In this document: positions 47,781 through 59,891 of the stretch, piece by piece
Layout of the letters: each line of letters starts with the position of its first letter
Position numbering within the stretch: position 1 is the first letter of the stretch
Assembly (NCBI GenBank): GCA_032433595.1
Contig: JASWJB010000007.1
Location: forward strand, 1 to 64,000
Direction: 5' to 3'
From: Conoideocrella luteorostrata
Lineage: Eukaryota > Ascomycota > Sordariomycetes > Hypocreales > Clavicipitaceae
DNA length: 64,000 nt
Made by a program: the position numbers and the translations under genes
Notes under the pieces: generated by a model
What the model was told of the DNA's origin: nothing
The model's database searches: none
What the model saw: only the letters and a program-made list of their open reading frames with translations

Positions 47781-49105
47781 ATGCTAGTATCTACCACGAT
47801 GCAACTCCACGCACCGGCGTTCGCAGCCTTTCTAACTTGCCTACTTCCCGTCATTTACATTTATCGCACGGTAAGACGCATTTCGTGGGTTTAATGGAGA
47901 TGGGGCTCATCATGGTATAGTTTTATCGACGAGGAAACTCCAAGTGCGCCAATATGAAACCGACTTCGGGTGCGGACTCTGCGCCAGGACAACGAATTAC
48001 CCCCTTACAAAACTTTAATTGGAAGGAAGTAGAGCAAGAAAGAATCAGGAACTTCAAACCGACTTACCATATATCAATGGGTAAGGCGTATCTAGGATAT
48101 TACGTTCAAGAATCGCTAGCTAATATGCGATACTCATCAAGGGATAAAAACGGATTCTCCATCCCAACTATTAACAATTGATCAAGACTACCATCATCGT
48201 GTGCTACATAGACGACAACTGATAAAAGAATTCCCGAATACAGTACATGGCTTCGTCCCAGGCAGCGAGAGTGCCGTGAAGGAACTGTATACACATTTGC
48301 TATCTGAGTATCTGCCAGTTCGGTTTCAAACCATGTTTGAGGTGTCCTCCGATGGAAGCAGTTTTACAAACCTCGTCACAGCGACTTCCTACCCAACTCA
48401 GCCGCCGATAGACACGGCGCTTGCTCTCCGCAATTTAGGAGAGATAGTTGAAGAAGACATGTTTTTGTTGAAGCCTACATCAGCAGGACATCGTCTCGTT
48501 GCCTATGTCTGCTGTTTCCCCTCTGGGTTTGACCCGTCCGAGAAGCTGGGCAAACTGCTTAAAGACATTCATGGACCTGTGCCTGGCTACGAAAAGATTG
48601 GACCCAGCATGGAGCGCTTCTTCTGCAAGCTGGAAGCAGGAAAGCCTGTCAAACGAACAAATGTATGTATAAATCGTACCCGGAACTCTCCAGTAAAAGG
48701 ATCTAACAGCAGAATAACAAGTGGTCCGTGCAAACACACCCTGAATTATTCGATTGCGATGCCAATCCGAGTGTTAAAGCGCACAAAGCGTCTTGCCCGG
48801 ATGTCAAAATCCCTGACGTCAGTACTCTAGAATCTATATTTATGACAATGAGGAGCTAATGCCGCTTGGTCTTACAGACATTCTTACGTTGTGAGCTCCA
48901 AACGCTGAGTCGACTAGCCCGGTCTCAGAACATACTTTTCAATTTCAAAACCTATCAGTACAACATAGCCGACATCAAAGCGGAAGGCAGAGGCAACGAA
49001 TTTGCGGACGCAATAGAAGGACTGAAAAAGGGTAATGTTCCAGATATGTGGAAATACAAGGGCGCTCCGAAGTGGGCAGTAGATGTTTGCAAGTACCTGC
49101 GATGA
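47781..49105 (+). CDS. Heme-dependent oxidative N-demethylase-like protein (DUF3445), copy 1
   Basis: Five exons give 364 aa: 47781-47870, 47921-48080, 48142-48662, 48722-48817 and 48878-49105. The sum is in frame and all introns are 50-61 nt GT-AG. A membrane anchor spans residues about 8-28 (APAFAAFLTCLLPVIYIYRT). The PF11927 (DUF3445) domain follows: LLTIDQDYHHRVLHRR, VPGSESAVKEL at 122-132, FPSGFDPSEKLGKLLKDIHG, and QTLSRLARSQNILFNFKTY. The family is named after the alpha subunit of bacterial heme-dependent oxidative N-demethylase, which removes methyl groups from amines. The fungal substrate is unknown. This copy has a linker between anchor and domain about 100 residues shorter than its neighbour at 49931, and a shorter C-terminus. 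The splice after KRTN is chosen so that NWSVQTHPELF is intact. Confidence 0.82.
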
Positions 49106-49930
49106 ACTTTGGTGTATGCGTATGGGTGCATAGATTAAAGTGCAGGTTTCCACGGAAATTGAACCGTGCTGTTTAAAAAGCGCGATCGCTGGTAGCGGAC
49201 AATTTAAACCACTTATATTCTATAATAGGTGTACTCATGCAACCAAAGCGGATGTTTTAAAATTCCGGAAAATAAATAAACGAAGGGAAACAAAACCATT
49301 GCCATATCGGTAAGGCGGCTCGAATCGAGTCGACCACGTCACCAAATTTAAGGAACCGAGCTTTTGGGAAGCAGATCTGTTGGAGAAGGGTTTGAGGGTT
49401 AGTTAGTTAGCTCAGGTGACCCCAGGCCAAGCAGGGCCCGTCCACCGCGCTAGTCCTGAAAAAACAGCTGGATTGAGAAATCAAGTGTGGCGGCGGCGAC
49501 ATTCCCCCAAGCCCAGTGCTCCACAGCTCACAATCAGAGCGTGCGGGGTTTGGACAGGTGCCTTAGGGGTCAAGCGATATACCGCACAGAGGCTGCTTTA
49601 GAGGGGTCCTTGGCCAGCAAGCAACCTTATAGTTGGTACTCCGTAGGGAGGCGCGATACCGGAGGTGGTTGCAGTTGGTAGGCTTCTCACGTCCGAGAGT
49701 TTTAGCTGTAAAGCCATTTCCTGCACTCCGTACAATCTGCCGAGCATCTAGTCTTGTTGGTAGAGCTAGTTCTTCTGGGTTTTTTGATAGATGTGTTCGT
49801 ATATAGAGCAGTGTACCAACTCCCTTGTCACGTTGGCGATGCAAATCGAGGGTTAACCACCAATCGTACTGACAGCTTAATTCCGCCAACAATACCAAAT
49901 TTCAGTAACGGCTCAAACTCTGGATTTGCA
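49106..49930. other. Spacer between the two DUF3445 genes
   Basis: No gene seen. The motif ACTCCGTA occurs twice, near 49637 and 49725, upstream of the second copy. Confidence 0.45.
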
Positions 49931-51516
49931 ATGATCTTTGATTATACCTGGATAACATCGTCTTGGCAATGTAGTTTCTTCTTCTTTGTCTTCATTGTCA
50001 TATTGTCCATCTTGGGCGCTCAAGTGATTACCTGTCGCTCCAAGCCACGCTCTTGGTCGAGGCTTCGCATTTTATGGCCAAATACAAATCCTGCAGAGAA
50101 AGACGCCTCTATTAAGAATGACGCACTCTACAAGGAAATTTTCCCGCCGTCGCAGCGTGGACGACTTTCCCGTTTGAGCTCAAAATATCACGATGTGATT
50201 CAACCTATTGAACCATCGCGTTTGTCGAAGCTCGTTCTCGACTTGGAAACAGATTACCGCGCTGCGACACCAGAAAAGTTCGTTTTTAGCGGCTTTAGCA
50301 TAAATGATATAAAATCTTTGGGGAGTTTTCCGGACTACGCAGCTTTATCGGAAGTTCCTCTCCCCACCGCAATTGAAGACTTTGACATAACTACTGCAAA
50401 GCCGAGACCATACAGACCATTTCGATGGCCGTACCATCAAACAATGGGTAAGAGACGCTCCCATTCACATGTTAAGCGACTGTGCATATGTAACGCAAGC
50501 AGTCTGACGCTTGGTGGACGCAGCAACCCAGAAGATGGAGCCAGACTACTGGATTGAGCTTGAGAGCACATACAAACACCAGGTTCAACATCGCAAAGAG
50601 ATAGTTGCCATGAATACCACGGATGTCATGCAAGTTCTACCAGGGTCGGAATTAGCCTGCAGAGAACTAATGGAGATGGTTATACAATTTCTTTGTGCCC
50701 GGTATCCGAGACAGTTCACTCTCAGAGACGGGACACTCACAAATCATATATTATCCACGACTTATGATGTCTTCAGCATTGATCCCCTCCAGCTTCTGCT
50801 AGAAAACGTTCCAGAAGACTTTGCAATTATGCTACGAGACCCCGTGAGCGGAACTTACAAATTTCGCGCAGGAATTATCTGCGCTTCTACTGGCTGGAAC
50901 CTAGGAGTAAAGATTGGCAAGGGATTGCCGGAAATTCACGAACCTGTGCCAGACTACAAGGAGAGGATGCAGTTAAGTATGGATCGGTGCGTAATTTCAC
51001 TCGCTTTATTTTAAAATACGCACATCAGATTTGACATGAAGATTGACCAGCCAAATCAGTTTCTTCACGAAAATGCCCACGTCTAAGCCCGTTCAAAGAG
51101 CGGCGTGGGGATTCGAAGTCGGCCAACATCTATACATGCCCCCTCATCATCCTGACCTGGATCTGCGAGATGCCCAAGACCCCAATCTGCAACCGGAAGA
51201 TATCTTCTTCCGCGTTGACTGGCAAACATTGCGGCGACTGCCGCTCTCGGGGGCTATTGTGTTCAACTTTAAAGCTTTTTTTTACCCTGTTGTGGATTTC
51301 AAGCATGAACCGTACATTCCGTCGCTAAGCCTGAAGGTACTAAACGACAGCAAAGATGGCCTTCTACGATACAAGCAGTTATACCACGTCGAGCATGTAC
51401 TACGGCCATTGTTGTTGCAATACAAGCAGTCACAAATTGAGCGCAGAATGATACGGCCGGATTGGGAGCCAGCAACTCTCGAAGAGAGTCCATTTTTCCC
51501 CGGGTGGACGATCTAG
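49931..51516 (+). CDS. Heme-dependent oxidative N-demethylase-like protein (DUF3445), copy 2
   Basis: Three exons give 478 aa: 49931-50447, 50524-50986 and 51060-51516. ATG 49931 is chosen because the frame upstream starts at TTG and this Met directly precedes the membrane anchor (residues about 14-33, CSFFFFVFIVILSILGAQ). A 110-residue linker (RLSSKYHDVIQPIEPSRLSK) leads to PFRWPYHQTM and the DUF3445 domain: KMEPDYWIELESTYKHQV, LPGSELACREL at 211-221, GWNLGVKIGKGLPEIHEPVP, RFFTKMPTSKPVQRAAW, and RRLPLSGAIVFNFK at 385-398. The first domain intron sits at the same place and phase as in copy 1. Predicted to bind heme in an N-terminally anchored cytosolic domain; the reaction is inferred from the bacterial family only. 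It ends 192 bp from the convergent regulator. Confidence 0.87.
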
Positions 51517-51708
51517 TAGAAACAGGGCATTTCACGGGGTCTCCCTCTCTGTTGACGTGGTGTTGAGCGGTTGCTAAAACGGCCATCAGGCAGTCGCACG
51601 CAATGGAAATTTGGTAGTGTAGAATAAACCGAAACGAAATCGTCTCCTTGTTTTCCCACACGAATCTATTCATTGTCTTCATTCTTCATATAAACACGCT
51701 GCATCATA

Positions 51709-53598
51709 CTAAAATACTACAAATGTGCCCAATGTCGATACGTTTGCACGTGCAAAGTCTATCCAACTCTCATGTTCTAGTAAATTCCCAGGGGACGCCC
51801 ACATGGACCTCAAAAACTGCAAGGCCGGATAATTACACCATATGCCAGTCCTGGATAAAGATTCGACGAAGAGTTTATCGATGAAAACTTGCTGCTCTCG
51901 ATCGGAAATGGTCTCTACGCCCACTATAAAGAGAGGGAAAAAAAGGTCATGGAACAGGTCGTCGGTAGTTCCAGCCAGTTTGATGTCCTCAAGAAGGTTG
52001 TCGGTTAGTCTTCCAACCATTTGAGCTTTCTCATCCGCAGTAGCAAAGGCTTGGTAGCTGTAGAGAAGCGTTGCATAGTAATACGCACGAGTGAGAGCTT
52101 GGAAAGACTCTCGCAGAGCCTGGCTTCGACTCGCACTCGTTAGTCTCGGGCATGCCATCGTTCTCGTTTGAGCCTCTTCGACCCGACGACACCACACAGC
52201 CATATCTACAGGAGGTAAAGCGCCGTTTGTCTGCCGTAAAAAATGCCGTTTTCGTTCCAACGTTGTGATTTTGTGGATCAAGCTGGTGAATGCCCATCCG
52301 GAGTCAGGGTTGTTGGACTGCAACGATATGGCCGATAATGGCATAATGTCGTCTTCAAATGCGGTTGTGCTGGTAAGTATTTCCAAGTCCGTTATCTCCT
52401 TCAGGAGAAACTTGAGGACGGGGTCACTTGATGTCTTTGTCCAATCTTCCAGCTGCTGCAAGTTGATAATGGTACGACACGCACGTAAATGAACTTTCCA
52501 GTCTCGCGATCCCGGCACAAAGACTTCCGTATAACAAAGAGCAAGCATCGAGGCAAGGATCTCGGTCGCCGACATCTCACCGGAAGCTTTTGCGGCTATT
52601 GGGTGGCTGGATCGCATTTCAGATCGCATCTTGGCGCTGAGAATTCGCAAAGACCGGTCGCGCAGCGACGAATAAATGACAAATAGAGAGCTCGATTGTT
52701 CGCTGGATATGCTAGGTGTCATTGACAGATGGGCAGCTGCAAGGCTGCTCACGGACAGCTGGACACATGCTGAATGTTGAAGAAGTCCCTGAACTATCGT
52801 TCGCCATGGGTGGCTAGGCTGATCGATCCAGGTCAACCGCGATACGGCTTTCGTGCAGAAATGGTGGATCAAAGTTTGGAATATAGAGGCGGATAGGAAA
52901 GAATCAGCGATCCTTTCATCTCTCGTCGGATCGGGATCTTTACAAGTCATAGCGAGTGCTTGCGAAGTCGACTCGGCATTTGTATCCGCGGGTACACAAA
53001 TCTGGCGACGGCTCGCGTTCGTGATTTCGGAGTCGCTGGATTGAAGTCGCTGGCGTTGTTTTCGTACGACGCTCTGATTGTCTGAATCCAGGCTTGTGCG
53101 TGCAACCGGCGCAAACTTCCCAGCATGCTTCCCTCGACTGGCGATGCCCTGGTTCCATTTAAGATATACTGCTTTGAAGCCTGGACAGCCGAGTCCACGG
53201 CTGGCGCATTTCATGCATCCAGGTTCGGTGCGGTCGCATTGGATGCGCCTTTTGACACACGTAGGACAGTCTAGACGGAGGGGCTCAAGTCAGACCACGA
53301 AAAATAAAAAGAAGGAAAAACGAAAAAGAGAAAAGAGAAAAGAGGACAGAGGAAAGAGAAAAGAAAAGAAAGAGGAAAGAGAAAAGAGAAAAGAAAGAGG
53401 AAAGAGAAAAGAGAGAAGAGAAGAGAGAAGAGAGAAAAGAGACAGGAGACAGGAGACAAGAGACAAGAGACAAGGACAAGAGACAAGAGACAAGAGACAA
53501 GAGACAAGAGAAAAAGAAAGCCAAGCCAGGCCGAAACACGTACCATGGGATGCAACTGCTCGGTTTGCAGGCAAGCTTTTCATCCGCACGTTTCCCAT
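51709..53598 (-). CDS. Zn2Cys6 transcription factor, next to the DUF3445 pair
   Basis: Two exons, 53598-53544 and 53270-51709, give 538 aa. The first exon encodes 18 residues (MGNVRMKSLPANRAVASH) and splices over a 273-nt intron to DCPTCVKRRIQC. Cysteines of the zinc cluster are at 20, 23, 30, 37, 40 and 47 (C-x2-C-x6-C-x6-C-x2-C-x6-C). The body resembles the fungal transcription factor domain 2 group (PF11951), for example LIHHFCTKAVSRLTW, LLQHSACVQLSVSSLAAAHL, EILASMLALCYTEVFVPGSR, and AYYYATLLYSYQAF. It is convergent with DUF3445 copy 2, 192 bp away, so a regulatory link to that pair is plausible but unproved. The intron is almost pure pyrimidine on the coding strand. Confidence 0.9.
53281..53520 (+). 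repeat. Polypurine tract with GAGACAA minisatellite, inside an intron
   Basis: About 240 bp of nearly pure A/G on the + strand. It starts as irregular GAAAA/GAGAAAA units and, from about 53438 to 53510, becomes a run of roughly ten GAGACAA or GAGACAG heptamers. It fills the single intron of the Zn2Cys6 gene at 51709, whose coding strand is therefore a long polypyrimidine tract just upstream of the splice acceptor. Confidence 0.9.
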
Positions 53599-54796
53599 GG
53601 CGCGAACGCAATTGATTCATAAAGTAAAAGATGCGCAGACCTATCCGATTTGGAATCCATTCACCGGCCAAGAGACAGCGACTATGCAAGTCGCTTAATT
53701 TCTTGTTGAGTCCCTGTTGATGCGAAACAGAGCGAACTGGAGGAGTCGGCGGGTGTCGTGTGGCGCGGTCCACGCCAAAAGATTAAACGATTAAACGCGG
53801 GGAGGAAAACCATGCACTTCCCATACCCGCCAGGCAGGCTGATGAGCAGGATAAGTACTCCCCACTCCGTAGTTATTGCCGTACCGTCGCACTAGTGGGA
53901 AGAAAATTGCAAGTCATCCGGACACAATGAAAGTGGCGCCACGCCCCAGTCTGGCACGTCTGGTGGCACGTCTGGGCATGGCGAGCGGCTTGGCAGATAG
54001 CACGGCGCCCTATCCAACTCGAGCAGGCTGTCAGTTGCATTGTTGGCTGGCAATGTTTTCTCGAATTCCTATCTCCAAGCGTCTATTATCAGTGGTCATG
54101 GCTGACCGCCATCATGCTGTTGGTGTGGCAGGCAAGCTGGCAGCGTTCTTGTTGGAAGAGACGTTGATCTTGGTGTGCTGACAGCACAATAGGAAGCATC
54201 GTCCATTGCGCAGTGCCGCCATTCAAGCCACCAGCACCAATTCTGGGAAATATATATCATGCATGACTAGTGCGTGGCAATGCCGTGTCGTTGTCTAGAG
54301 ATGCGAGGGCAACAGCATATTACGTCAGGCGTGGGACTTTTGAGAACCCCCAGCAAAAAAATCATCGCATAAAAGTATCACGGCCAACAACTTGGTAGAA
54401 CTTGGTAATTCAACGTGACACCGCCAAATATCAAGAGGCAAATAGTCACAATATGGGAATTGCTTGGACCGTTATGACTACCCGCCATTTTGAGGAATGG
54501 GAAAAAATATGGTCCGGCGTTTGGTAAACCACTGGTTCTTGTACGACGTCAGTCTGCCACTCTCCAAATCAGTCACTACCCCTCCACCTTATTCAACCAC
54601 AAACAGCAAAACCCCGCGGCTTGCATGACAAACAATTGTACAGCACTACTGCATTGCCGTACATGCATGCCAAAGGAGCTCTTGTTCCATGAATCTTCCA
54701 AGCGGTTTCGCACACATAATGAGCAAGTTGGTCCTGATCTGATGCGCCAATCCAATTGAAGCTGCTGCCTGCCTGCCTCTTCTCCACAGCACCACC
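53599..54796. other. Divergent promoter region between two Zn2Cys6 regulators
   Basis: A 1.2-kb spacer between head-to-head regulators at 53598 and 54797. No supported gene; a 101-codon frame at 53876-54181 has no domain. A doubled ACTCC motif with ACTCCGTAG is near 53857-53873. Confidence 0.5.
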
Positions 54797-57124
54797 ATGG
54801 CTAGTACGGTTCCCCCCAACGTCAACATGCCGCTGCGAAGTTGCAACCTTTGCCGTGAGAGAAGGGTGAAGTGTGATCGAAAACATCCAACTTGCTTCAA
54901 CTGCTCACGGACCAATTTGTCGTGCGTCTATCCACCAGGCCGTGGCAGGGCGCCGAAGCAGTACCGGCGAGCGGTTGGAAGCCAATTGACGGATCGTCTA
55001 TCGAAGCTTGAGTCGATTATAGAGCAAATGAGCACTGTTCCCGGTGCGTATGTATCTTCAAGAAGAAAGACTTTTTGTGTTCTAACTAATCTCAGAATCA
55101 GTTGATAAAAATGCACATGACAGTTCCACATTAGATACGAAGTTTAGTCATCTCATGATTGGTGATGACAAGAGTTGTTACATCAACAATGCGTTCTGGT
55201 CAACATTGGCCACCAACGTAAGCTTTCCGCAAAAATTCAGATTGCATTACGCATCCTCGCATATCAACATCACCTACTGCTAGTTTAGATTGCTAACACG
55301 GGAGTCTAAAAGGTCGAAGAACTTCGAGGCCTGCTGTTGGACGAAGAGCACCGTGAAGATGAAATGGAAACGTCACCCCCAGACTCTACAAACCTACATC
55401 CGTTGAGCAATTTGCGTGCACCCGTTGATCTCCCTGCATCCATCTTATGCAACAGCATATTCAATCATCGCGCCATGCATTCTTCGGTCAGATCTTTCCA
55501 TTTGTCGGTCTCTCAAAGTTCGGCGATATTCCGCGCGTTCGTGGACAATGTTGTCCCGGTAGTTCACGTATTTTACATGCCATCTTTGACAAAAGCATAT
55601 TGTGATGCGATGGTCTCATCAGAAACATTAGGAGAAAGCTTTGAGGCCCTTCTGTTTGTGATACACTACTCCGCCATCATTAGCTTGACATCTGAGCAAT
55701 GCAATCAAGTCGTCGGCTGCAGCCGGCAGGTTGCGCTGGAGAAGTACCGCTTCGCTGCAGAACAAGCCTTTGCATGCGCAGACTTGCTTAACACTCAAAA
55801 TATAACCCTATTGCAGGCGGCGGTTGTGTTCCTCTTTTCGCTACGAAGTCAGGACAATTCGAGAGCTACATGGTCGCTGACAGCTCTAGTTTGCCACATC
55901 GCCAAAACCATGGGCCTTCACCGCGACGGTACTCTTTTCGGATTGAAGCCTTTCGAAACAGAAATGAGACGGCGCTTATGGTGGCACATTCGTATTCTCG
56001 ACAACCGCTCATCAGAATATCACGGAGGTGAGGCCATTGTACAAGAGTTTACTACAGACACGAAACCACCGCTGCATATCAATGACACAGATCTGCATCC
56101 CGACATGTCGGAGTTCCCACAAGAGCGATCCGGAGAGGTCACGGAAATGACCCTGGCCTACGTTAGGTGTGAGGCTATACAGACGAGCTGTGCACTTGGT
56201 CTCGCAACCCCGAGGCTCCCCGAGGTTGGATTCAAATCGAATGAGACGCAATTGACAGTGAAGGAGAAAAAAATTCTGATCGAAGACATGAACAAGCGCT
56301 TCAAAGAGAAGTTTGTTCACAACATTAACAGCCCCGAACCAATGCAAATGGTCTCATCGGCCGTCACACGCATAATTTCGAACCGAGTTTGGCTTCTCGT
56401 GCATTACCCCGTCGTTGCAGTGGCAAGAAGAAGCCAACCCAAACATTCGACGACCCAAATGGATCCTGCACTCACAGACGAGGAGTATGCTGATTTGAGC
56501 GAAAGTGTATTCCAAGCCTGTGTGGATATGCTTGATTTATCTGTAATGCTTCTTACAAACCCCGATATTTCTCATTGGAAGTGGTATTCAAAAACACATG
56601 TCCAATTGGGTGTCCTTGCCTATATGCTCATCGAGCTGTGTCATCGCCCACCCTCACCTGAGTGGGACCGGGCATGGCTGGCCGCCTCTAAAGTATACCA
56701 TGAGTGCCTACCACGAGACGACCAGAAACATGTCAACATGTGGCAACCTGTTAAGCGTTTAATGGCGAGGGTAGTGCATGTAAGAAGCACACAAAAGACG
56801 CAGGGGTTCAATGGATCTGAACAGGATGCCCAACAGCAGCCGCCTCCAATTGACTTAAACAACTTTTTCAATATGGATTTAACATCAAGCTCGTCTGCGG
56901 ACCAAAGGGTTCAGGCGGGTCCGGATTTCACTACGTCGTCGACGGAGAACTTCAGTACGGGAGCAGCGTATATGAACCAACTCGTGAATCCCACTAGCAC
57001 AGCGATAGCTGATTTTGAACAAATAGACCCACGCATGTCAAGTCTTTGGTCTACCGCTGTACTTGATACTGGCATATGTCATGGGGCGGACTTCGACTTC
57101 AGTTACCAAACACCTTTTTTTTAA
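54797..57124 (+). CDS. Zn2Cys6 transcription factor with fungal-specific domain
   Basis: Three exons, 54797-55043, 55096-55217 and 55313-57124, give 726 aa; introns are 52 and 95 nt. The zinc cluster cysteines are at 16, 19, 26, 33, 36 and 43 ([11 protein letters not shown], then [11 protein letters not shown]), followed by a basic linker and a leucine-rich dimerisation stretch ([16 protein letters not shown]). The PF04082-type domain is clear around residues 180-430: [56 protein letters not shown] and [19 protein letters not shown]. The C-terminus is Gln/Ser/Thr-rich and may activate transcription. It is divergent from the regulator at 53598 and tandem to the NmrA-like/FAD oxidoreductase side, so it could control either. 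Confidence 0.92.
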
Positions 57125-57539
57125 TGTTGGAAAACTATACGGACACAAACGTCGGTTGACGGTTTGGCTATCTCCGTGAGAAGCTCAGAACAGCCATTTG
57201 TCCCCCATACGGATTTATCAGCCAGGACACCTAAGCCCAGATCAATTTTCGGCTATTGCAGCTTGACCCTGCTCGTTCATATCGCCTGAAGGACAATACT
57301 TGAAGTTCTGGTATTCGGACACAGCTTATCAAGTGATGTCTTACACACATTGATGAATATACTACTGAGGAGAGGTCACCAAGTTTATGAATGCTTGAAA
57401 TGTCACCTCGTACATAAGTTGTGAGCCAGTCCTCCAGTCTGCCAGAAATAGTGGGCACGTGCATCCAAGCCAAATTTTCGAACCATCGCATATTCTCAAG
57501 TAACATGCAGAGCTTACTCGGGCGTTGACGCGTGATGTG
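57125..57539. other. Convergent 3' spacer
   Basis: A 415-bp stretch between the convergent regulator and NmrA-like genes. No gene seen. Confidence 0.5.
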
Positions 57540-58775
57540 TCAACCCAACAGCTGAGACCAATCCTCACCTTTAATGTAATCCTCAATTCTGGTAGCGGGT
57601 ACATCGACGCCAAGCTATGTACGAGAGAATGTAAATTAGTTCACAGAAATCGCTGCCAAGTGAGAGGGGCTGAGAACTTACATCTTGCGCATGAATGACC
57701 GATGGGTCGCCACCGTCATAGCCAAAGTCTTGGGCATATGCAAACATCTCTCCGATTTCTTCTCCATATCCCCCCGGTGCAAGCTTGTCGTGCTCGGCAA
57801 CCGTGCCCTTCTCGAAAGTGGCGGGTACGCCAGTACATTTGCTCCAGAGCTTGACATACTCAGACCAAGTGAGGCGATCGCCGAAAGCGAGAAGGATTTT
57901 CCCTGGCGAGACCTGAGTGAGGGCCTTGACGAAATATCCCGCGTCTGTAGGGACAATAAGAGGGATTGGAGCGTCCCCGCTGCCAGGTATTCGGAGGTTC
58001 ATCGATCCATCTGGACGCTGCATCACACGTCAGAGTCCTGTTCAAGACCAAAAAAAAGATGCGCTCTGCCAAACCTTTTCCCATGGGACCGCAGCCTGAC
58101 CCCATTTCCAATTTGTAATGAAGAGGCCCATTTGCATAATAGACATCTTGCTGGCCAATTTGGGGTGCACACTGTTGATGTAATCCACGACATGCGCCTT
58201 GGAGTCGAAATGGAAAACACCGGAATACTTTCCGCCACTCCACTTTCTCGCATGCGATAGTGACGACCACACAAACAGATCCAGCGTGTCAACCGTAGCG
58301 ACAGCATCAGCAATGTTTTTCCCTTGCTGAAGCTCTTTCTCGTAGCACCATTCTCTGACGCTCTGCCCGGGTCTAAGCTTCGCCATGTCTTCCGCAGTCG
58401 GGCTTGCAAAAGCGTCGGAGAATGCGGTGTTTCCAAAAACAATGGATGCGCCATGCACGGCGGCCTTGATTGATTCCACGTCATCTGCGTCGCCCACGAC
58501 CATCTCGATACCCTGTGCAGCAAGAGCTTTGCTCGCAGGCTTAGATGGGTCGCGCGTAACTCCTCGTATCGTCCATCCAGCCTCCTGTAGGAAAACTTTG
58601 GCGACGGAAGAGCCCTATGAATAGCAGATCAGGACTAGGGTCTCAAGAACACTTTAGAAGCGACAGTAATGGGTAGAGTCGGCGCTTGGACTCGAAAACC
58701 GATAGACAGATATGATCTTGGACATTCACTTACTTGTGTTCCTGTTATAGCGATGATGACAATAAGTTTCGCCAT
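57540..58775 (-). CDS. NmrA-like NAD(P)-binding protein
   Basis: Four exons give 330 aa: 58775-58734, 58614-58075, 58017-57682 and 57614-57540. Introns are 57-119 nt GT-AG and the sum is in frame. The Rossmann start MAKLIVIIAITGTQGSSVA shows the NmrA-type nucleotide motif with GTQGSSV, interrupted by the first intron after GTQ. VRGVTRDPS-like, IEMVVGDADDVESIKAAV, FVWSSLSHARKWSGGKYSG and FDSKAHVVDYI follow as in NmrA/HSCARG-like proteins. The family are atypical short-chain dehydrogenases that mostly sense NAD(P) redox state; some act as reductases in secondary metabolism. The catalytic YxxxK of classical reductases is not evident, which fits a sensor role, but this is an inference. Confidence 0.9.
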
Positions 58776-59891
58776 TTTAAGAAGATGCCCCGACCGGACT
58801 TGTATGAACGGGGAACGTTGGGGAATTTACAACAAGGAGCAGTCTTTCGTTGATATCTCTAGAGTTGTTTCGAGTTACAGGATTCAAGTAGGGTGCATTT
58901 TGTGTCATTTAAACAATCATCCCGTCAATATGCCAATGGTGACGCATTATGCCGGGTAACTCGGCTCGTTCATTCACGTATTAGACCCGTAGCCAAACAG
59001 CAACCTAGACGCCATCCGCCATCGAACAAGATAACGGACCTCTATCATGGCTACTCTTTGTGCTGATTTGCCAATTTTTCTGCCGCCCGTCAGCAATGCG
59101 TTCATCATCAGTAATGATAGGCGTCGCCACAGCTGTGGCTACCTACACGAGATACGGTTGTAGCGCTAGTTTGCCCGCTGGTCCATACAGTCTAGCTAAT
59201 TAGGCACGTTGAAATAAAATGTCGGACGAATACCCATATATAATTCAAGTTCTTCTAAAGGCGGGGAGAAAGTGCAAGAACCGATAATTGACCTAGTACC
59301 AAATGATGTTGGGCACTAATGGCCAGCCCTGATGAACTGAGCTCAACACAGGGACTCGAGGCAGCCAGCAACATCCGTTTCAACAATGTGAGTGGCGTCA
59401 GGGAGGCCGGACGTGGTTACAACTAATACGAAGAAGCAGGCGACATGACCTAAAGTATTGCTTTAATTGTACCAGTACATCACATATTCATAACTGCAGC
59501 AGCCACTAGTGGACGATAGCCATTCACCTGGAAACGTGAAGCACGGAGCTGCCTACCTTACGTCAGGTGAATCAAGATAAGTCCCCCAGAAACACCGAGG
59601 CTTATTCTCTTCCAATTGACTTGAACCAATTTCCTGCCAGCATCACCTTACTCGAATCCAACCACCACTGCATTGTGGCTGAGTCAAGATGTAAGTATAG
59701 CTGTAGGGATGAGCGACGTATCAATATCCACAGACGAGGATGGCAATGCAATAGCTCACAACGCCACCGTAGTGTGTTTTTATGCATAGCGTCTCACTTG
59801 CAGGACTCCGAAAGTCTTTGAAGCTTATACAAAGGCAAACTCGCAGATTAGAGTGCTGCATAAAGAACACACATATTACAGAATAGAACCG
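58776..59891. other. Spacer between NmrA-like and FAD oxidoreductase genes
   Basis: A 1.1-kb stretch with the NmrA-like promoter and the 3' flank of the FAD enzyme. Short frames only. Confidence 0.45.

Noticed and set aside
53285..53773. Long minus-strand frames rich in Leu/Ser/Phe (LLSLVSCLLSL)
   Set aside because: These are translations of the CT-rich intron repeat, not membrane proteins.
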